From Glaciecola sp047250385 (GTDB taxonomy: Bacteria; Pseudomonadota; Gammaproteobacteria; Enterobacterales; Alteromonadaceae): a stretch of DNA of 64,000 nt. The notes under the pieces were generated by a model. That model did not search any database, was not told where the DNA came from, and saw nothing but the letters and a program-made list of their open reading frames with translations. The number at the start of each line of letters is the position of its first letter. The first letter of the stretch is position 1. The position numbers were made by a program, and so were the translations under genes. Location of the stretch: positions 496,001 to 560,000 of the forward strand of contig NZ_JBLBVM010000056.1 in the NCBI RefSeq assembly GCF_047250385.1, in the 5' to 3' direction. Below, in pieces: positions 45,723-54,814 of the stretch.

Positions 45723-46682
45723 TTATTTAGTTGCAATGTATTGATTTAGGTTATTAATCCGTGTATCTATTTCTGGGTGCGACTTCAGCCATTCAGGCAT
45801 ACCATCGGTTCCAGAGGCTCGCCCCAATTTTGACAGGGCATGAGCTAAATTTGTCGGTTTGATACCTGCCTCGATAAGTAGGTCAGCCCCATATAAATCA
45901 GCTTCAGTTTCAAGGCCTCTAGAGTACTTTAATGCGTATAATGTCTTTAATGGAAAAGCTACATCCCCTCCAGCGCTGAATATAAGAGTGACCACACTAC
46001 TTAAGCCCATATCTGCATACAATGACTTCAAGCCATGCTTTAACTCAACGTGTTGTATTTCATGGGCTAAGACACCTTTCAGTTCGCCCTCGGATAGTAA
46101 GTCATACAATCCTTGATATACAACAATGTAACCACCTGGCAGTGCAAAGGCTTGTGAATCAGAATCGTTCAGCAAATAAAATTTATATTCATACTCGGAG
46201 CGCGGATACATTGACGAAACAAGTGATTGTCCCAATTGTTGTATTCGATAGCTAGTCTGATTACTGTCACTGATTCTCTCTAACTCCATTACTACGGGGG
46301 CACTGAGAGAGCGTTCAAGTTTTACGCTAGTTATGGAAGCTAAGTATGAAGTGATGCCATTGCTAGCGTTAATGATTAACAGCACGGAAACAAATGATGC
46401 AATGACAATAAAATAAACAACGGGCTTACTTAACCATTTTATAGGGTGAGCACGCTGTATTTTGGGTCGATTATGCGTATTAGAATTTTCATGAATTGCC
46501 TTATACGAGCTTTTGCTTACACGATTCTTTAATGGCAAATCCGGCATATTTGTCTGAATCGTTGACTTGGTGTTTGGCTCAAGCACATCATGTGCTGTAT
46601 TTTGCGAAGTGCCACATGAAGGGCATTTAAGCATTGTATCTGGAAAGGAGAAATTGCAATTTGCACAATGTAAAGTAGCCAT
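45723..46682 (-). CDS. M48-family zinc peptidase with N-terminal zinc ribbon
   Basis: The 319-residue protein starts with a CxxC...CxxC zinc ribbon (HCANCNFSF, LKCPSCGTS), a linker, one membrane helix (about 88-110) and an M48 domain with HEIQHVELKHG (zinc ligands His-His) and the third ligand in LETEADLYGADLL. It is predicted as an envelope-facing quality-control peptidase of HtpX/BepA type, with the zinc ribbon inside the cell. It starts one base after the stop of the zinc-ribbon gene and ends 14 bases before the GYF_2-RDD gene. Confidence 0.85.
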   Translation of the reverse strand: MATLHCANCNFSFPDTMLKCPSCGTSQNTAHDVLEPNTKSTIQTNMPDLPLKNRVSKSSYKAIHENSNTHNRPKIQRAHPIKWLSKPVVYFIVIASFVSVLLIINASNGITSYLASITSVKLERSLSAPVVMELERISDSNQTSYRIQQLGQSLVSSMYPRSEYEYKFYLLNDSDSQAFALPGGYIVVYQGLYDLLSEGELKGVLAHEIQHVELKHGLKSLYADMGLSSVVTLIFSAGGDVAFPLKTLYALKYSRGLETEADLYGADLLIEAGIKPTNLAHALSKLGRASGTDGMPEWLKSHPEIDTRINNLNQYIATK

Positions 46683-46683
46683 A

Positions 46684-47649
46684 TCAGGTATTCACTTCTG
46701 TATTTTCGACTAAATTATTGTCAATGATAAAATTCGTCGCCTTGCTCATTTGAAAAATAATAATGAGGGTTGTGGGGACGATAAAATAAGTAATAACGCT
46801 ATTCACTATAGGAATGGCTAACATAGGTAACAACACACATTGCGCTAAGAATATTTGCTTATTTACATATGGCATCGTGCCTTTCTCATGGTAAGTCGTA
46901 AACAATTGATAGTCTTTACTCCAGCCCCAAAGAGATTGAAAAACCCAATAAACATTGAACACTGGAACGAAAAGCAAACCTACTGCTAGTCCTGATGAAG
47001 TTCGTGCCGTCGTGTTTTGAAGCACTTCCCAAGCGCGATACAAAGAAATACAAAAAATCACAATTGTTGCCATATAAAATAGAAAATAAATGATTGTGAA
47101 CAACATAGATTCAACAGCAAAAAGCTCGCCACTTGGATCAAAAATTGCTGTTAGTTGGCCTGATACGAAGGCGCCTAATGTACCAAGTACCGAGATGAGA
47201 TAAAAAGAAATAAGTAGTTTGCTATTAACTTTTTTGAATTTTGGTTTTACGTTGGTTTGCGCTTTTGTTTTTGTGGTTATTTTTAATGGTGGTGGCTGTA
47301 TTGGCTGCGCTGATTCTTGTGAGCGATTTTCTGTGGACGTTTGTATTTGTGATGCATCCACTGAAGTTAGTTGAATTGGTGCTGTTAATTCTGGAGGCTC
47401 TGGTACTGGTGTTTGAGTTTCTGATAGCGTCGCTGTAGATGACATCTCGGTGATTTTTGGTAATGGCGGAGGCATGGTTGTTACCGGCGGAGGTGTCTCT
47501 ACACAATGCGACGTTTCAATGTTATCCGTGGAATTGTGATGCGCGGCTTTTGTTTTGTTTTTCTCATTTTTTGTATTACTAATCGAACCGCATGAAGGAC
47601 AAAGTAATTCTTCCGTATTGTTTTTTTTACCGCATTTTTGACACAACAT
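46684..47649 (-). CDS. Zinc-ribbon, DUF4328-like membrane protein
   Basis: The protein starts MLCQKCGKKNNTEELLCPSCGS (zinc ribbon) and has a long Pro/Thr-rich linker (about 45-160). Four helices in a DUF4328-like domain follow (YRAWEVLQN, SSGLAVGLLFVPVFNVYWVFQSLWGWSKD). I chose ATG 47649 because the frame above it (to 47766) is unlike the family and crosses a short remnant reading frame. It heads the operon with M48 and RDD genes. Its leader repeats that of the TIR gene. Confidence 0.72.
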   Translation of the reverse strand: MLCQKCGKKNNTEELLCPSCGSISNTKNEKNKTKAAHHNSTDNIETSHCVETPPPVTTMPPPLPKITEMSSTATLSETQTPVPEPPELTAPIQLTSVDASQIQTSTENRSQESAQPIQPPPLKITTKTKAQTNVKPKFKKVNSKLLISFYLISVLGTLGAFVSGQLTAIFDPSGELFAVESMLFTIIYFLFYMATIVIFCISLYRAWEVLQNTTARTSSGLAVGLLFVPVFNVYWVFQSLWGWSKDYQLFTTYHEKGTMPYVNKQIFLAQCVLLPMLAIPIVNSVITYFIVPTTLIIIFQMSKATNFIIDNNLVENTEVNT

Positions 47650-47668
47650 CTGCTTATAATTTTCCTTG

Positions 47669-47686
47669 CTACTCTTCAAATTCCAT
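47669..47686 (-). other. Five-codon reading frame MEFEE-stop, remnant of a TIR-gene start
   Basis: On the minus strand the sequence ATGGAATTTGAAGAGTAG encodes M-E-F-E-E-stop, 19 bases before the zinc-ribbon ATG. The TIR gene at 52250 begins M-E-F-E-E-Q with the same first 15 bases except one synonymous change (GAA/GAG). The bases before both ATGs are also alike (GGTAGTCTTA). It is either a vestige of a displaced gene or a leader peptide. Confidence 0.7.
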
Positions 47687-47970
47687 CTAAGACTACCCAT
47701 CTTCACTATTACTTTGGACGTTTGATTAGTTAGTTTCGATAAATACACTTGAGCATAGAATACCAACCATTTCGAATTTCTCTTGGAGTTTAACTAAGTT
47801 ATATTTTACACCCTAATAAATCAATTAATATTTCCGCAGACTTATGTAATGGAATCATTAAGATACTTAAGTACAATAAGATTACGATAAACAACAAAAC
47901 AGTACATGCTATTTTCTGTCTTCGTTAGTGAACCTTGCTTATAAAAGGTAGCACCTTGTCGATACTATAA
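47673..47970 (-). repeat. Leader/promoter region repeated from the TIR-gene upstream region
   Basis: Three islands are conserved with the region 52238-52510 in the same order and at nearly the same distance from the upp stop: about 47673-47697 (start-codon block), 47791-47830 and 47912-47930. The middle island, on the minus strand, contains TTGATT and TATAAC and is a promoter candidate. The rest has diverged. Confidence 0.7.
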
Positions 47971-48111
47971 TTATCTCGTCCCAAATATCTTATCACCCGC
48001 ATCACCTAGACCGGGCAATATATAACCTTGCTCATTTAAACGATCATCAACAGCGGCTACATAAATATCTACATCTGGATGCGCTTCCTGCACCACTTTA
48101 ATTCCCTCAGG
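47971..48111 (-). pseudogene. Diverged 3' fragment of upp
   Basis: The 141 bases correspond to the last 46 codons and stop of upp (intact at 52511-53140). I count 12 mismatches. In the coding frame all but one are synonymous (one Ala to Val; stop TAG to TAA), so the fragment evolved as part of a functional upp before being left here. It begins abruptly at EGIKVVQEAHPD and has no start region. Confidence 0.9.
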
Positions 48112-48245
48112 AAAACTTGAGTGCTGGCTTCATTACCGCATTGCTGACCAAACATTTACTTTTAAAAAACCTTATTTCTATGTTTTAGGGAAATTTAATA
48201 TTTCCTCTGAAATAACTACCAAACCAACTAATTGAAGTGAAATAT
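48112..48245. other. Junction between upp fragment and TIR gene end
   Basis: These 134 bases start where homology to upp breaks (after TCAGG) and end at the TIR gene stop. I see no gene, att-like repeat or IS end in them. The breakpoint is the left edge of the inserted segment. Confidence 0.4.
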
Positions 48246-51200
48246 TTATGCAGCCTCGTCAGCAGGTTTTTCTTCAGCTTTATTCATATCGACGCCAAAT
48301 ACTTCATGTGAAATCCGATTGAAGTCTGCATGCTGAATACCTTTTTCTTGTAAAGATTTAAAATCATCCACAATAATGTCATCCCAAACTTTACTACCGC
48401 TTACAGTTTGTCCTTTAAATTTTTCATAAACCAATTTTGCTGCATCATAATTCCCTGATAACAAGTATGCATGAGCTAAATTAGTATGGAGCGTAATTCT
48501 AGTTTCAGAACTTTCATCCAATAGTAGAATGACTTTATTCAGCGTTGTAGATACGTCCCGAACATCTTTGGTAAGCAACATATACCATGACCAACCAAGG
48601 TAGTATTCAGCATTTTCTCTTATCAATGCTATGTTTTTCTCGTTAGCATCGGCATTGATTAAATTGATGTTTAAAGCATCAAAAAAGCTTAGGTAATATT
48701 TAGCAGCATCTTCAGGGCGCTCGTTCTTATCACTAATACTTGCAGCTTCGTGTACAAAATGTCTAAAGAAACTCTGAAACTCTGCAGATTGCCCACGGCT
48801 AACAATAGTTGTAATCGCTTCGTCTGCAATCCCAAGTGCTTCAGAATAGCGATTTTCATAAACGAGGGTTTTCAGTACTTTATTGAACAAAACCAGCACG
48901 TCACGTGGGTAGTTCTTATGATTTGGGTCAAGCTGTAATTCATTTTTGAACAGTTCTAGACTCTTATTGTAAAGACTTAATGCTGTTTTCGAGTCGTTGC
49001 GAGCAAAGCGGATATCTCCAAGTTTTTGGTAGGATATGATGTAATATCGGTTTATTTCGTTTGTACTATTTGAAAACCCAAGATTTGTCATATTTCTTAG
49101 TAATCTTTGGGCGATAACGAGTGAGCCTTCGGCTGTTTCATATGCTTTTTCCATGCGCCTTGTTGCAGTTTGATCCTGCTCACTAGAAGCCTTTACAGCT
49201 CTCTTTATAGAATTGTTTCCTTCAACAAAATAAGTGAACGCAATTTTACTATGATGCGATACAACATCTTCTTTATTTAAGTAAGTCAATTCAAAGTCAA
49301 ATATACGTTTATACTCAGAGTAGATCTGTGAATCTTTTTCTCTTAGCTCTTCATCACTTAAACTAAGTAATATTTTTTCAGCAAGTTTTACCTTATGTAA
49401 GGCCTGTGCTTCATCATTACTAATTGCGAGTAATTCCCCTACAGATAAATATGTTGAAACCAAGTCGAGCTCAAAACCAAGTGTATCGAATTCGTTTCCC
49501 GTAATGAATTTATTTAATAACTCAATCTTAGCGAGCTTAATTTCTATCAGTTTATTTCGAACTTGTGTTACTTTTTCTAAGCGAGTATATAGTCCAATGG
49601 CTATCAGCGTAGCGTGGTTAACTTCCTTTTCTGAATCTACGTCCTCTGTTGATATGTTGAATAAGGAAACTAATTCTTTATGATTCTCATTTAATGACTG
49701 AGTGCTTAGTAAGACTCGTTTTGCCAATAAAAAGCTACTCGTATCCGTTTTTAGTGCGAACTCTTTTGCCATTTCATATTCTTCATTCAATGCGAGTGCT
49801 AAAACTTTGAACTCGATTAATTCTGTTTCCATATTCTCGATTTCTGATTGAGAGCTAAACCATTCAATAGCAGCTAAAGCATTTTTAAAAAGCCCATCCT
49901 GAATTAATGAGGAAATAATATATTTTGCGACTCTGATATCGAAGTTATCAACTAGCTTATTCTCTTCAACGGTATAGGTTTGCATCTCTTTGAATTGTTC
50001 TAAACCGGTCAGTTGCGCGCGCGTAAACTTTCTATCCAACAAATAATAAAAAGCGTTAAATGCCATTTCTAGTTGTTCTTTTTCTGACTTTCCGTTTTCA
50101 TCACTATTTAGCTCACTCACTGCTAAATGATTTCGTTGTAAAGAAGGGTTCAAAAAAATGTACAGACGAGCATAACTTTCAGTAATAAAATCACTTTTAC
50201 CTCTTACAAATACTGTCGTTCTTTTCAAGGTGTTTGTTTTATGGAAAATGCTTTTAATAGTAGGGTCTTTGTAATCGAAATCATGTTTACAATTACTATT
50301 CTTGTCAAAAGCAAAAATAATAACAAGGCAATCATCGCTATCTAAATTATTTTTCCCTACAAAGTAATATTGGTAAGAGGTGGCCGCTTTACTCACTTCT
50401 TGCGAATCTTTAGTATTTTTAGACATACTTTTCTGAAAGTACCTACCCGTTTGTATTCGTTTAAACAAAGGAACAGTTGAATCAGCAATGTTTTCAACAA
50501 TGAGATCACGAGATCTATAAAACCTCTCTTTTTCACTTTCAGGATACTCCGCAAGACTTAGATGCGTATTCATAAAAGTGTAGAGTTTATTCTTATCTAT
50601 TTTATAATTACCGTCCTGCACAAAATCAATAATTGACCTTTCCCAATCAGGTGCTGCTGTCGCAAGAGCTCTATAAATATCGTGGCCGGAGATGACATCA
50701 TCAGCCTTTTCCGAGCGCTGACTTTTCTCTTCCATCTCAATTAACATTGAAATCGCCATTTCATAATTTGGCGCTTCATATACTGGCATGATTAATTCAA
50801 TGATACTCAGTCGACTTATTAGTTCATCTGACTCAATTTTCGCAACAAAACCAATAATGTCAGTAAATAAATTTTGTAAACCTTGCAAATCTAGAACATC
50901 AAGAGACTCAAGGTACAACTGCTTTTGCACATTTGGGACATCGATGCTCTTTATCATTATAGTAAGGAGCTTTATCATGGCTTCTTTATTGCCCCAGTTT
51001 TTACCTAGAAAAGCGGCAACCTCAGTTTGACTGCTAAAGATCTCATTTATATTTATTAATCTATCTATAACTGGCGTTGAGTGAAGCTCTTTGGTAATTA
51101 ACAAAGAGGATAATAATTGTAGTGAGGACAAGCTGTAATATTTCTGATGCGTCTTTATCGAGCCGGCAATATCCTTGTTTTCCAAACTAGATTCAATAAA

Positions 51201-52250
51201 CAAGAGATTCAGCTCTTTGGTCACAAGAGCCTGTTTAGTCGTTGCAAGAATGTCTCTATGCTTTCTTCTATCTTCACTTAACCAACTCGCCCTTTGAACG
51301 GCTTGTTGCTCTTCAAACTTTGCGTTTAAAGCGAGTGTGTTTGCTTCTGATGCTGCTTTCGACTGTTTATATGCAACGCCTCCCGTGCCGATAGCAACAA
51401 GTGCAAGCACTCCAACAGCTGCTAACCACTGGCGTAGTTTCCTAGCCTTCAGCCTCTCTTGCTCCAACTGATACTCTTTGTCTCGCTGAGTAAGCTCCCC
51501 TAAAGGCACACCAAGAATCCCAGCAATAATTTTCAGAAGCATCAGATGTATCTGTTTTTGATACGCATTTACTAGCTTGTCTATCGCCTTGTTGTCTATG
51601 GAATAGTCGCTTTTCAAGGCAACTGAACTTAAGTATTCTCGGTATGCCGCAGGCGTTGTAAAACCTTGCTCTGATTTACCATTAATATTAACCCTAAAAT
51701 CAGCGGCAATGGGCTCAGCTCTTTTGTCGGTAGGTTTGCCATCTGTGTTGTACTCAAATTGAAGTGGAAGCGGAAAACATTCATCTTCTTTTGAAAAGCC
51801 AGATGCTTGTTTTCCTTCATCCCAACTGCTGTTAGGTTCACCATCTATCATGGCGGCAATGATGCGGTCGGAATGGCCTAGCTTTTTGAAATAATCGATT
51901 TCCTCTGCTACATACGTTGAAGCAACGGCTCTTGGGGAACAAAGCACAATCAAAAGGTTGGTTTGTTCCAATGCGCTAACAATAGATGCACCTAAATCTG
52001 CATGAGCAGGTAGCTCGTCTTCATCACGAAAGATAGGATAAATGCGAGCTGGAATTGTAGTTCCGTGGGCATTCTTTTTACCGACTAAGTCACTTGGTAC
52101 TTCATAGGTTTCAATGGCTTGATGCAGCCAAGTTGCCCACTGTCTGCCCTGCTCTTTATTATCGGCATGGCGATAAGAGATAAACGCATGGTATTTGTAT
52201 TCATTGGAATGTTCTTGAGGTGCACTGTTGTTCTGTTCTTCAAATTCCAT
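48246..52250 (-). CDS. TIR-domain membrane protein with long helical-repeat C-terminus
   Basis: The 1334-residue protein has an N-terminal TIR domain (about 18-145): box 1 YHAFISYRH, BB-loop region IFRDEDELPAHADLG and, on helix C, STYVAEEID. Glu117 aligns with the catalytic Glu of NADase TIRs such as SARM1. A conserved extension (LGVPLGELTQRDKEYQLE) leads to one membrane helix (about 274-294). The remaining 1040 residues are helical, TPR-like near the end. Positive charges before the helix put TIR inside the cell and the repeats outside. It lies between two upp 3' ends. Likely a signal-triggered effector; NADase activity is unproven. Confidence 0.85.
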   Translation of the reverse strand: MEFEEQNNSAPQEHSNEYKYHAFISYRHADNKEQGRQWATWLHQAIETYEVPSDLVGKKNAHGTTIPARIYPIFRDEDELPAHADLGASIVSALEQTNLLIVLCSPRAVASTYVAEEIDYFKKLGHSDRIIAAMIDGEPNSSWDEGKQASGFSKEDECFPLPLQFEYNTDGKPTDKRAEPIAADFRVNINGKSEQGFTTPAAYREYLSSVALKSDYSIDNKAIDKLVNAYQKQIHLMLLKIIAGILGVPLGELTQRDKEYQLEQERLKARKLRQWLAAVGVLALVAIGTGGVAYKQSKAASEANTLALNAKFEEQQAVQRASWLSEDRRKHRDILATTKQALVTKELNLLFIESSLENKDIAGSIKTHQKYYSLSSLQLLSSLLITKELHSTPVIDRLININEIFSSQTEVAAFLGKNWGNKEAMIKLLTIMIKSIDVPNVQKQLYLESLDVLDLQGLQNLFTDIIGFVAKIESDELISRLSIIELIMPVYEAPNYEMAISMLIEMEEKSQRSEKADDVISGHDIYRALATAAPDWERSIIDFVQDGNYKIDKNKLYTFMNTHLSLAEYPESEKERFYRSRDLIVENIADSTVPLFKRIQTGRYFQKSMSKNTKDSQEVSKAATSYQYYFVGKNNLDSDDCLVIIFAFDKNSNCKHDFDYKDPTIKSIFHKTNTLKRTTVFVRGKSDFITESYARLYIFLNPSLQRNHLAVSELNSDENGKSEKEQLEMAFNAFYYLLDRKFTRAQLTGLEQFKEMQTYTVEENKLVDNFDIRVAKYIISSLIQDGLFKNALAAIEWFSSQSEIENMETELIEFKVLALALNEEYEMAKEFALKTDTSSFLLAKRVLLSTQSLNENHKELVSLFNISTEDVDSEKEVNHATLIAIGLYTRLEKVTQVRNKLIEIKLAKIELLNKFITGNEFDTLGFELDLVSTYLSVGELLAISNDEAQALHKVKLAEKILLSLSDEELREKDSQIYSEYKRIFDFELTYLNKEDVVSHHSKIAFTYFVEGNNSIKRAVKASSEQDQTATRRMEKAYETAEGSLVIAQRLLRNMTNLGFSNSTNEINRYYIISYQKLGDIRFARNDSKTALSLYNKSLELFKNELQLDPNHKNYPRDVLVLFNKVLKTLVYENRYSEALGIADEAITTIVSRGQSAEFQSFFRHFVHEAASISDKNERPEDAAKYYLSFFDALNINLINADANEKNIALIRENAEYYLGWSWYMLLTKDVRDVSTTLNKVILLLDESSETRITLHTNLAHAYLLSGNYDAAKLVYEKFKGQTVSGSKVWDDIIVDDFKSLQEKGIQHADFNRISHEVFGVDMNKAEEKPADEAA

Positions 52251-52510
52251 TTTAAGACTACCAACTATTTTGTAATAACTCTGAATTCTTGAATATAAAG
52301 CTTCCGTATCCTACAACTGAATATTCAGTGATTACTCTTAGGCAAATAACCTTAGAACTTTACCTAAGTTATAATCTACACAACGATAAATCAATCTATA
52401 TTTAAACTAACTACTTCAATATAATCATTGTGATACCAATTGCCTGCCCTTTCTGTCTGATATTGTGAAATGCAGCATGGTACTTGCAAATATCTTGGCC
52501 ATTGTAATAC
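52238..52510 (-). repeat. Leader/promoter region of the TIR gene, partner of 47673-47970
   Basis: The region between upp and the TIR start carries the same three islands: about 52238-52263, 52360-52401 and 52449-52470. The central island, on the minus strand, reads TTGATT, then TATAAC 15 bases later, with GTGTA conserved between them. It is the likely promoter and is shared with the zinc-ribbon operon. Confidence 0.7.
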
Positions 52511-53140
52511 CTATCGCGTCCCAAATATCTTATCACCAGCATCACCTAGACCAGGTAATATGTAACCTTGCTCATTTAAACGATCATCAACAGCGGCAAC
52601 ATAAATATCCACATCTGGATGTGCTTCCTGTACCGCTTTAATTCCTTCAGGCGCTGCCACTAAAAATAAGCCTAGAATATGCTCACAACCTTTTGATTTG
52701 AGTAAGTCGATCGTTGCGATTAGCGTTCCGCCTGTCGCTAACATAGGATCTACAATAAGGCCGATGCGCGAATCAATATCGCTAACCACTTTGTCGAAAT
52801 AAGCCACCGGCTCCAAAGTTTCTTCGTTGCGGTACAAACCAACCACGCTAATTTTAGCGTTCGGAACTAAATTTAAAACACCGTCTAACATGCCTAAACC
52901 CGCACGTAGTATTGGCACCACTGTAATCTTTTTCCCTTTAATCTGATTGACGGGAATATTATTGCCCGCCCAACCTTTAATGGTAATTTCCTCGACTTCA
53001 AGATCGCGCGTTGCTTCGTACGTTAATAAGTTAGCAACTTCGCTAGCTAACTCCCGAAAGTCTTTACTACTGATTCCATACGAGCGCATTAGGCCAAGTT
53101 TATGCTGAATAAGGGGGTGTTTTATTTCGTAAACTGACAT
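52511..53140 (-). CDS. upp: Uracil phosphoribosyltransferase
   Basis: The 209-residue enzyme starts MSVYEIKHPLIQHKLGLMRS. It has the PRPP-binding loop VDPMLATGGTLIATID and the uracil-binding C-terminus NEQGYILPGLGDAGDKIFGTR. It makes UMP from uracil and PRPP. The ATG at 53140 has AGGAA upstream and matches the family; the longer frame to 53173 is rejected. A diverged second copy of its last 141 bases lies 4.5 kb downstream, beyond the TIR gene. Confidence 0.96.
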   Translation of the reverse strand: MSVYEIKHPLIQHKLGLMRSYGISSKDFRELASEVANLLTYEATRDLEVEEITIKGWAGNNIPVNQIKGKKITVVPILRAGLGMLDGVLNLVPNAKISVVGLYRNEETLEPVAYFDKVVSDIDSRIGLIVDPMLATGGTLIATIDLLKSKGCEHILGLFLVAAPEGIKAVQEAHPDVDIYVAAVDDRLNEQGYILPGLGDAGDKIFGTR

Positions 53141-53334
53141 GATAATTCCTATGGGATGAATGACTGAAAACATTGACGTTGGAAAGGATACTGCTATTTA
53201 GCGAAGCTGACAAATATGGTTTATGAAAAGCGGGATTTTATAACTTGGTGGTGATAAAGACTTCATCGCTCATTGTAGTTCGTTTGCTTTTGCTTTCCCG
53301 TTTCCGCTTAAGTCAACGAATCAAATTAATTAAA

Positions 53335-53371
53335 TTCAACTCCGAGATTAATCACTAAACTCGGAGTTGAA
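53335..53371 (-). terminator. Terminator after the doxX-like gene
   Basis: TTCAACTCCGAG (53335-53346) pairs with CTCGGAGTTGAA (53360-53371), giving a 12-bp stem and 13-base loop. On the minus strand it is followed by TTTAATTAATTT and begins 11 bases after the gene stop. Confidence 0.75.
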
Positions 53372-53382
53372 CTTACGGGAAA

Positions 53383-53826
53383 CTAAACCAACTTTTTAGA
53401 AATCACACTATCGAGCGCCAATTTACCCGCACCAGAAAATGCTAGCGATACACTTGCAGCGAGTAAGGCTAAACCAAACTCATAACCATTGTTCGACATA
53501 AAAAGTCCGTTGCTTAAGTGCGCAGAAAAAATAGCAACAATCATAGTTCCTGCCAGCGCAATCGCAGCTGGACGAGTCAGTAATCCAAGTAAAATAAATA
53601 CGCCACCGAAGAATTCAGCGCTACCAGCCAAAAGTGCCATTAGAACGCCCGGTGCTAAACCGATTGATTCCATCCATTGCCCAGTGCCGTCAAGTCCGTA
53701 TCCGCCAAACCAGCCAAATAATTTTTGAGCACCATGAGCGATAAAGATGATACCAATTGGGAAACGCAAGGCCAATGCTGCGTATCCAGTTTCTGACTGA
53801 GTTAATTTTTTAAGTAATGCTTTCAT
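53383..53826 (-). CDS. DoxX family membrane protein
   Basis: The 147-residue protein has four helices and the DoxX pattern: ALRFPIGIIFIAHGAQKLFGWFGGYGL, SAEFFGGVFILLGLLTRPAA, and a last helix LGLALLAASVSLAFSGAG-like. DoxX proteins are linked to thiosulfate:quinone oxidoreductase or redox stress. It starts 56 bases after the azoreductase gene stop on the same strand, so co-transcription is likely and fits a quinone or oxidative-stress role. Confidence 0.87.
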   Translation of the reverse strand: MKALLKKLTQSETGYAALALRFPIGIIFIAHGAQKLFGWFGGYGLDGTGQWMESIGLAPGVLMALLAGSAEFFGGVFILLGLLTRPAAIALAGTMIVAIFSAHLSNGLFMSNNGYEFGLALLAASVSLAFSGAGKLALDSVISKKLV

Positions 53827-53882
53827 TTTAATTTCCTTAATCTTTGTTAATTATTTATGTAATGAACAATTAGTTCCAATGG

Positions 53883-54476
53883 TTAAACCTTGAAGTTATT
53901 TATCTCTTTTCGTGCCGCTGACAAGCTCTCTTCTTTACTTGGCATATTCAATCCTTCAGCATATAAGAAAGATATGTCGTCTAATCCTAAGAAGGAGAAA
54001 AAGTCGGTTAAAAATTGTGTTTGAGAATCCCGTTCGGTTCCGGCGTGAATGCCACCGCGCGCTGCTACAACAATCACTTTCTTGTTTTCCAACAATCCAA
54101 CGGGGCCATTTTCTGTATAACGAAATGTCACGCCTGCTCTCGCTACTCTATCTGCCCAAGCTTTAAAGCTTGAAGGAACGCCAAAGTTGTACATCGGCAT
54201 CCCAATTACCAATGTGTCACTGGCATTGATTTCTTCAATTAAAGTATCAGATACCTTTGCTAGTTCGCGCTGGTCGTCACTGCGCTCTTCAACTGATGTT
54301 GCCCATGCCCCCATTTCCTGCTGGGTTAAATGTGTAAGGCTATCCTTTGCTAAATCTCTTTCAATAACTGCGTTATTTGATCTTGAATTCAACTCTGCTA
54401 TCAACTCTTGAGCTAATATGTTGGAGTGACCTTGATCACCATTTAAAGATGATTTAATAAATAATATGTTGTTCAT
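53883..54476 (-). CDS. azoR: FMN-dependent NADH-azoreductase
   Basis: The 197-residue flavodoxin-like protein starts MNNILFIKSSLNGDQGHSN. It has the FMN motif GMPMYNFGVPSSFKAWADRV and ARGGIHAGTERDSQTQFLTDFFSFLG, as in AzoR. It reduces quinones and azo dyes with NADH. The ATG at 54476 has GAGG upstream; the frame up to 54527 adds residues not seen in the family. It is divergent from the pirin gene. Confidence 0.88.
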   Translation of the reverse strand: MNNILFIKSSLNGDQGHSNILAQELIAELNSRSNNAVIERDLAKDSLTHLTQQEMGAWATSVEERSDDQRELAKVSDTLIEEINASDTLVIGMPMYNFGVPSSFKAWADRVARAGVTFRYTENGPVGLLENKKVIVVAARGGIHAGTERDSQTQFLTDFFSFLGLDDISFLYAEGLNMPSKEESLSAARKEINNFKV

Positions 54477-54814
54477 TGCTACCTCGGATACCAAGTTAAA
54501 TATGTTTGTGAAAACGATGTGAAGCATTATTGAATAAACATGAACAGAACAAAATCATTATAATAAGCACGAATCATTCGATAAATAAGAACATAGTAAA
54601 ACAGCTTCTATTGATTAATTTCGATATAACATTCTTTAAAAAAGATTGTCTTAATACTTTTTTACTAATATTGTTAACTTAAAAAGAATGCTAATTTGAA
54701 ACTCATGTAGGCTTTCACATTGTTAAGCCCATTCATTGCTTGTCATTCGCCATACAGAATTTATTTAAAGGCAGAATCACAAGGCATCTTTAATGCAAAA
54801 GGAGTAAATTCAAC

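Noticed and set aside
47225..47506. Asn/Thr-rich minus-strand frame inside the zinc-ribbon gene
   Set aside because: It is the shifted reading of the Pro/Thr-rich linker of the real gene.
47971..48111. A second functional upp gene
   Set aside because: Only the last 46 codons are present, with no start or PRPP-binding loop.
48246..52250. A complete Thoeris-type defence system
   Set aside because: There is a TIR protein but no ThsA or other known partner next to it, and the architecture (membrane helix, long helical tail) is different. It is described only as a candidate effector.
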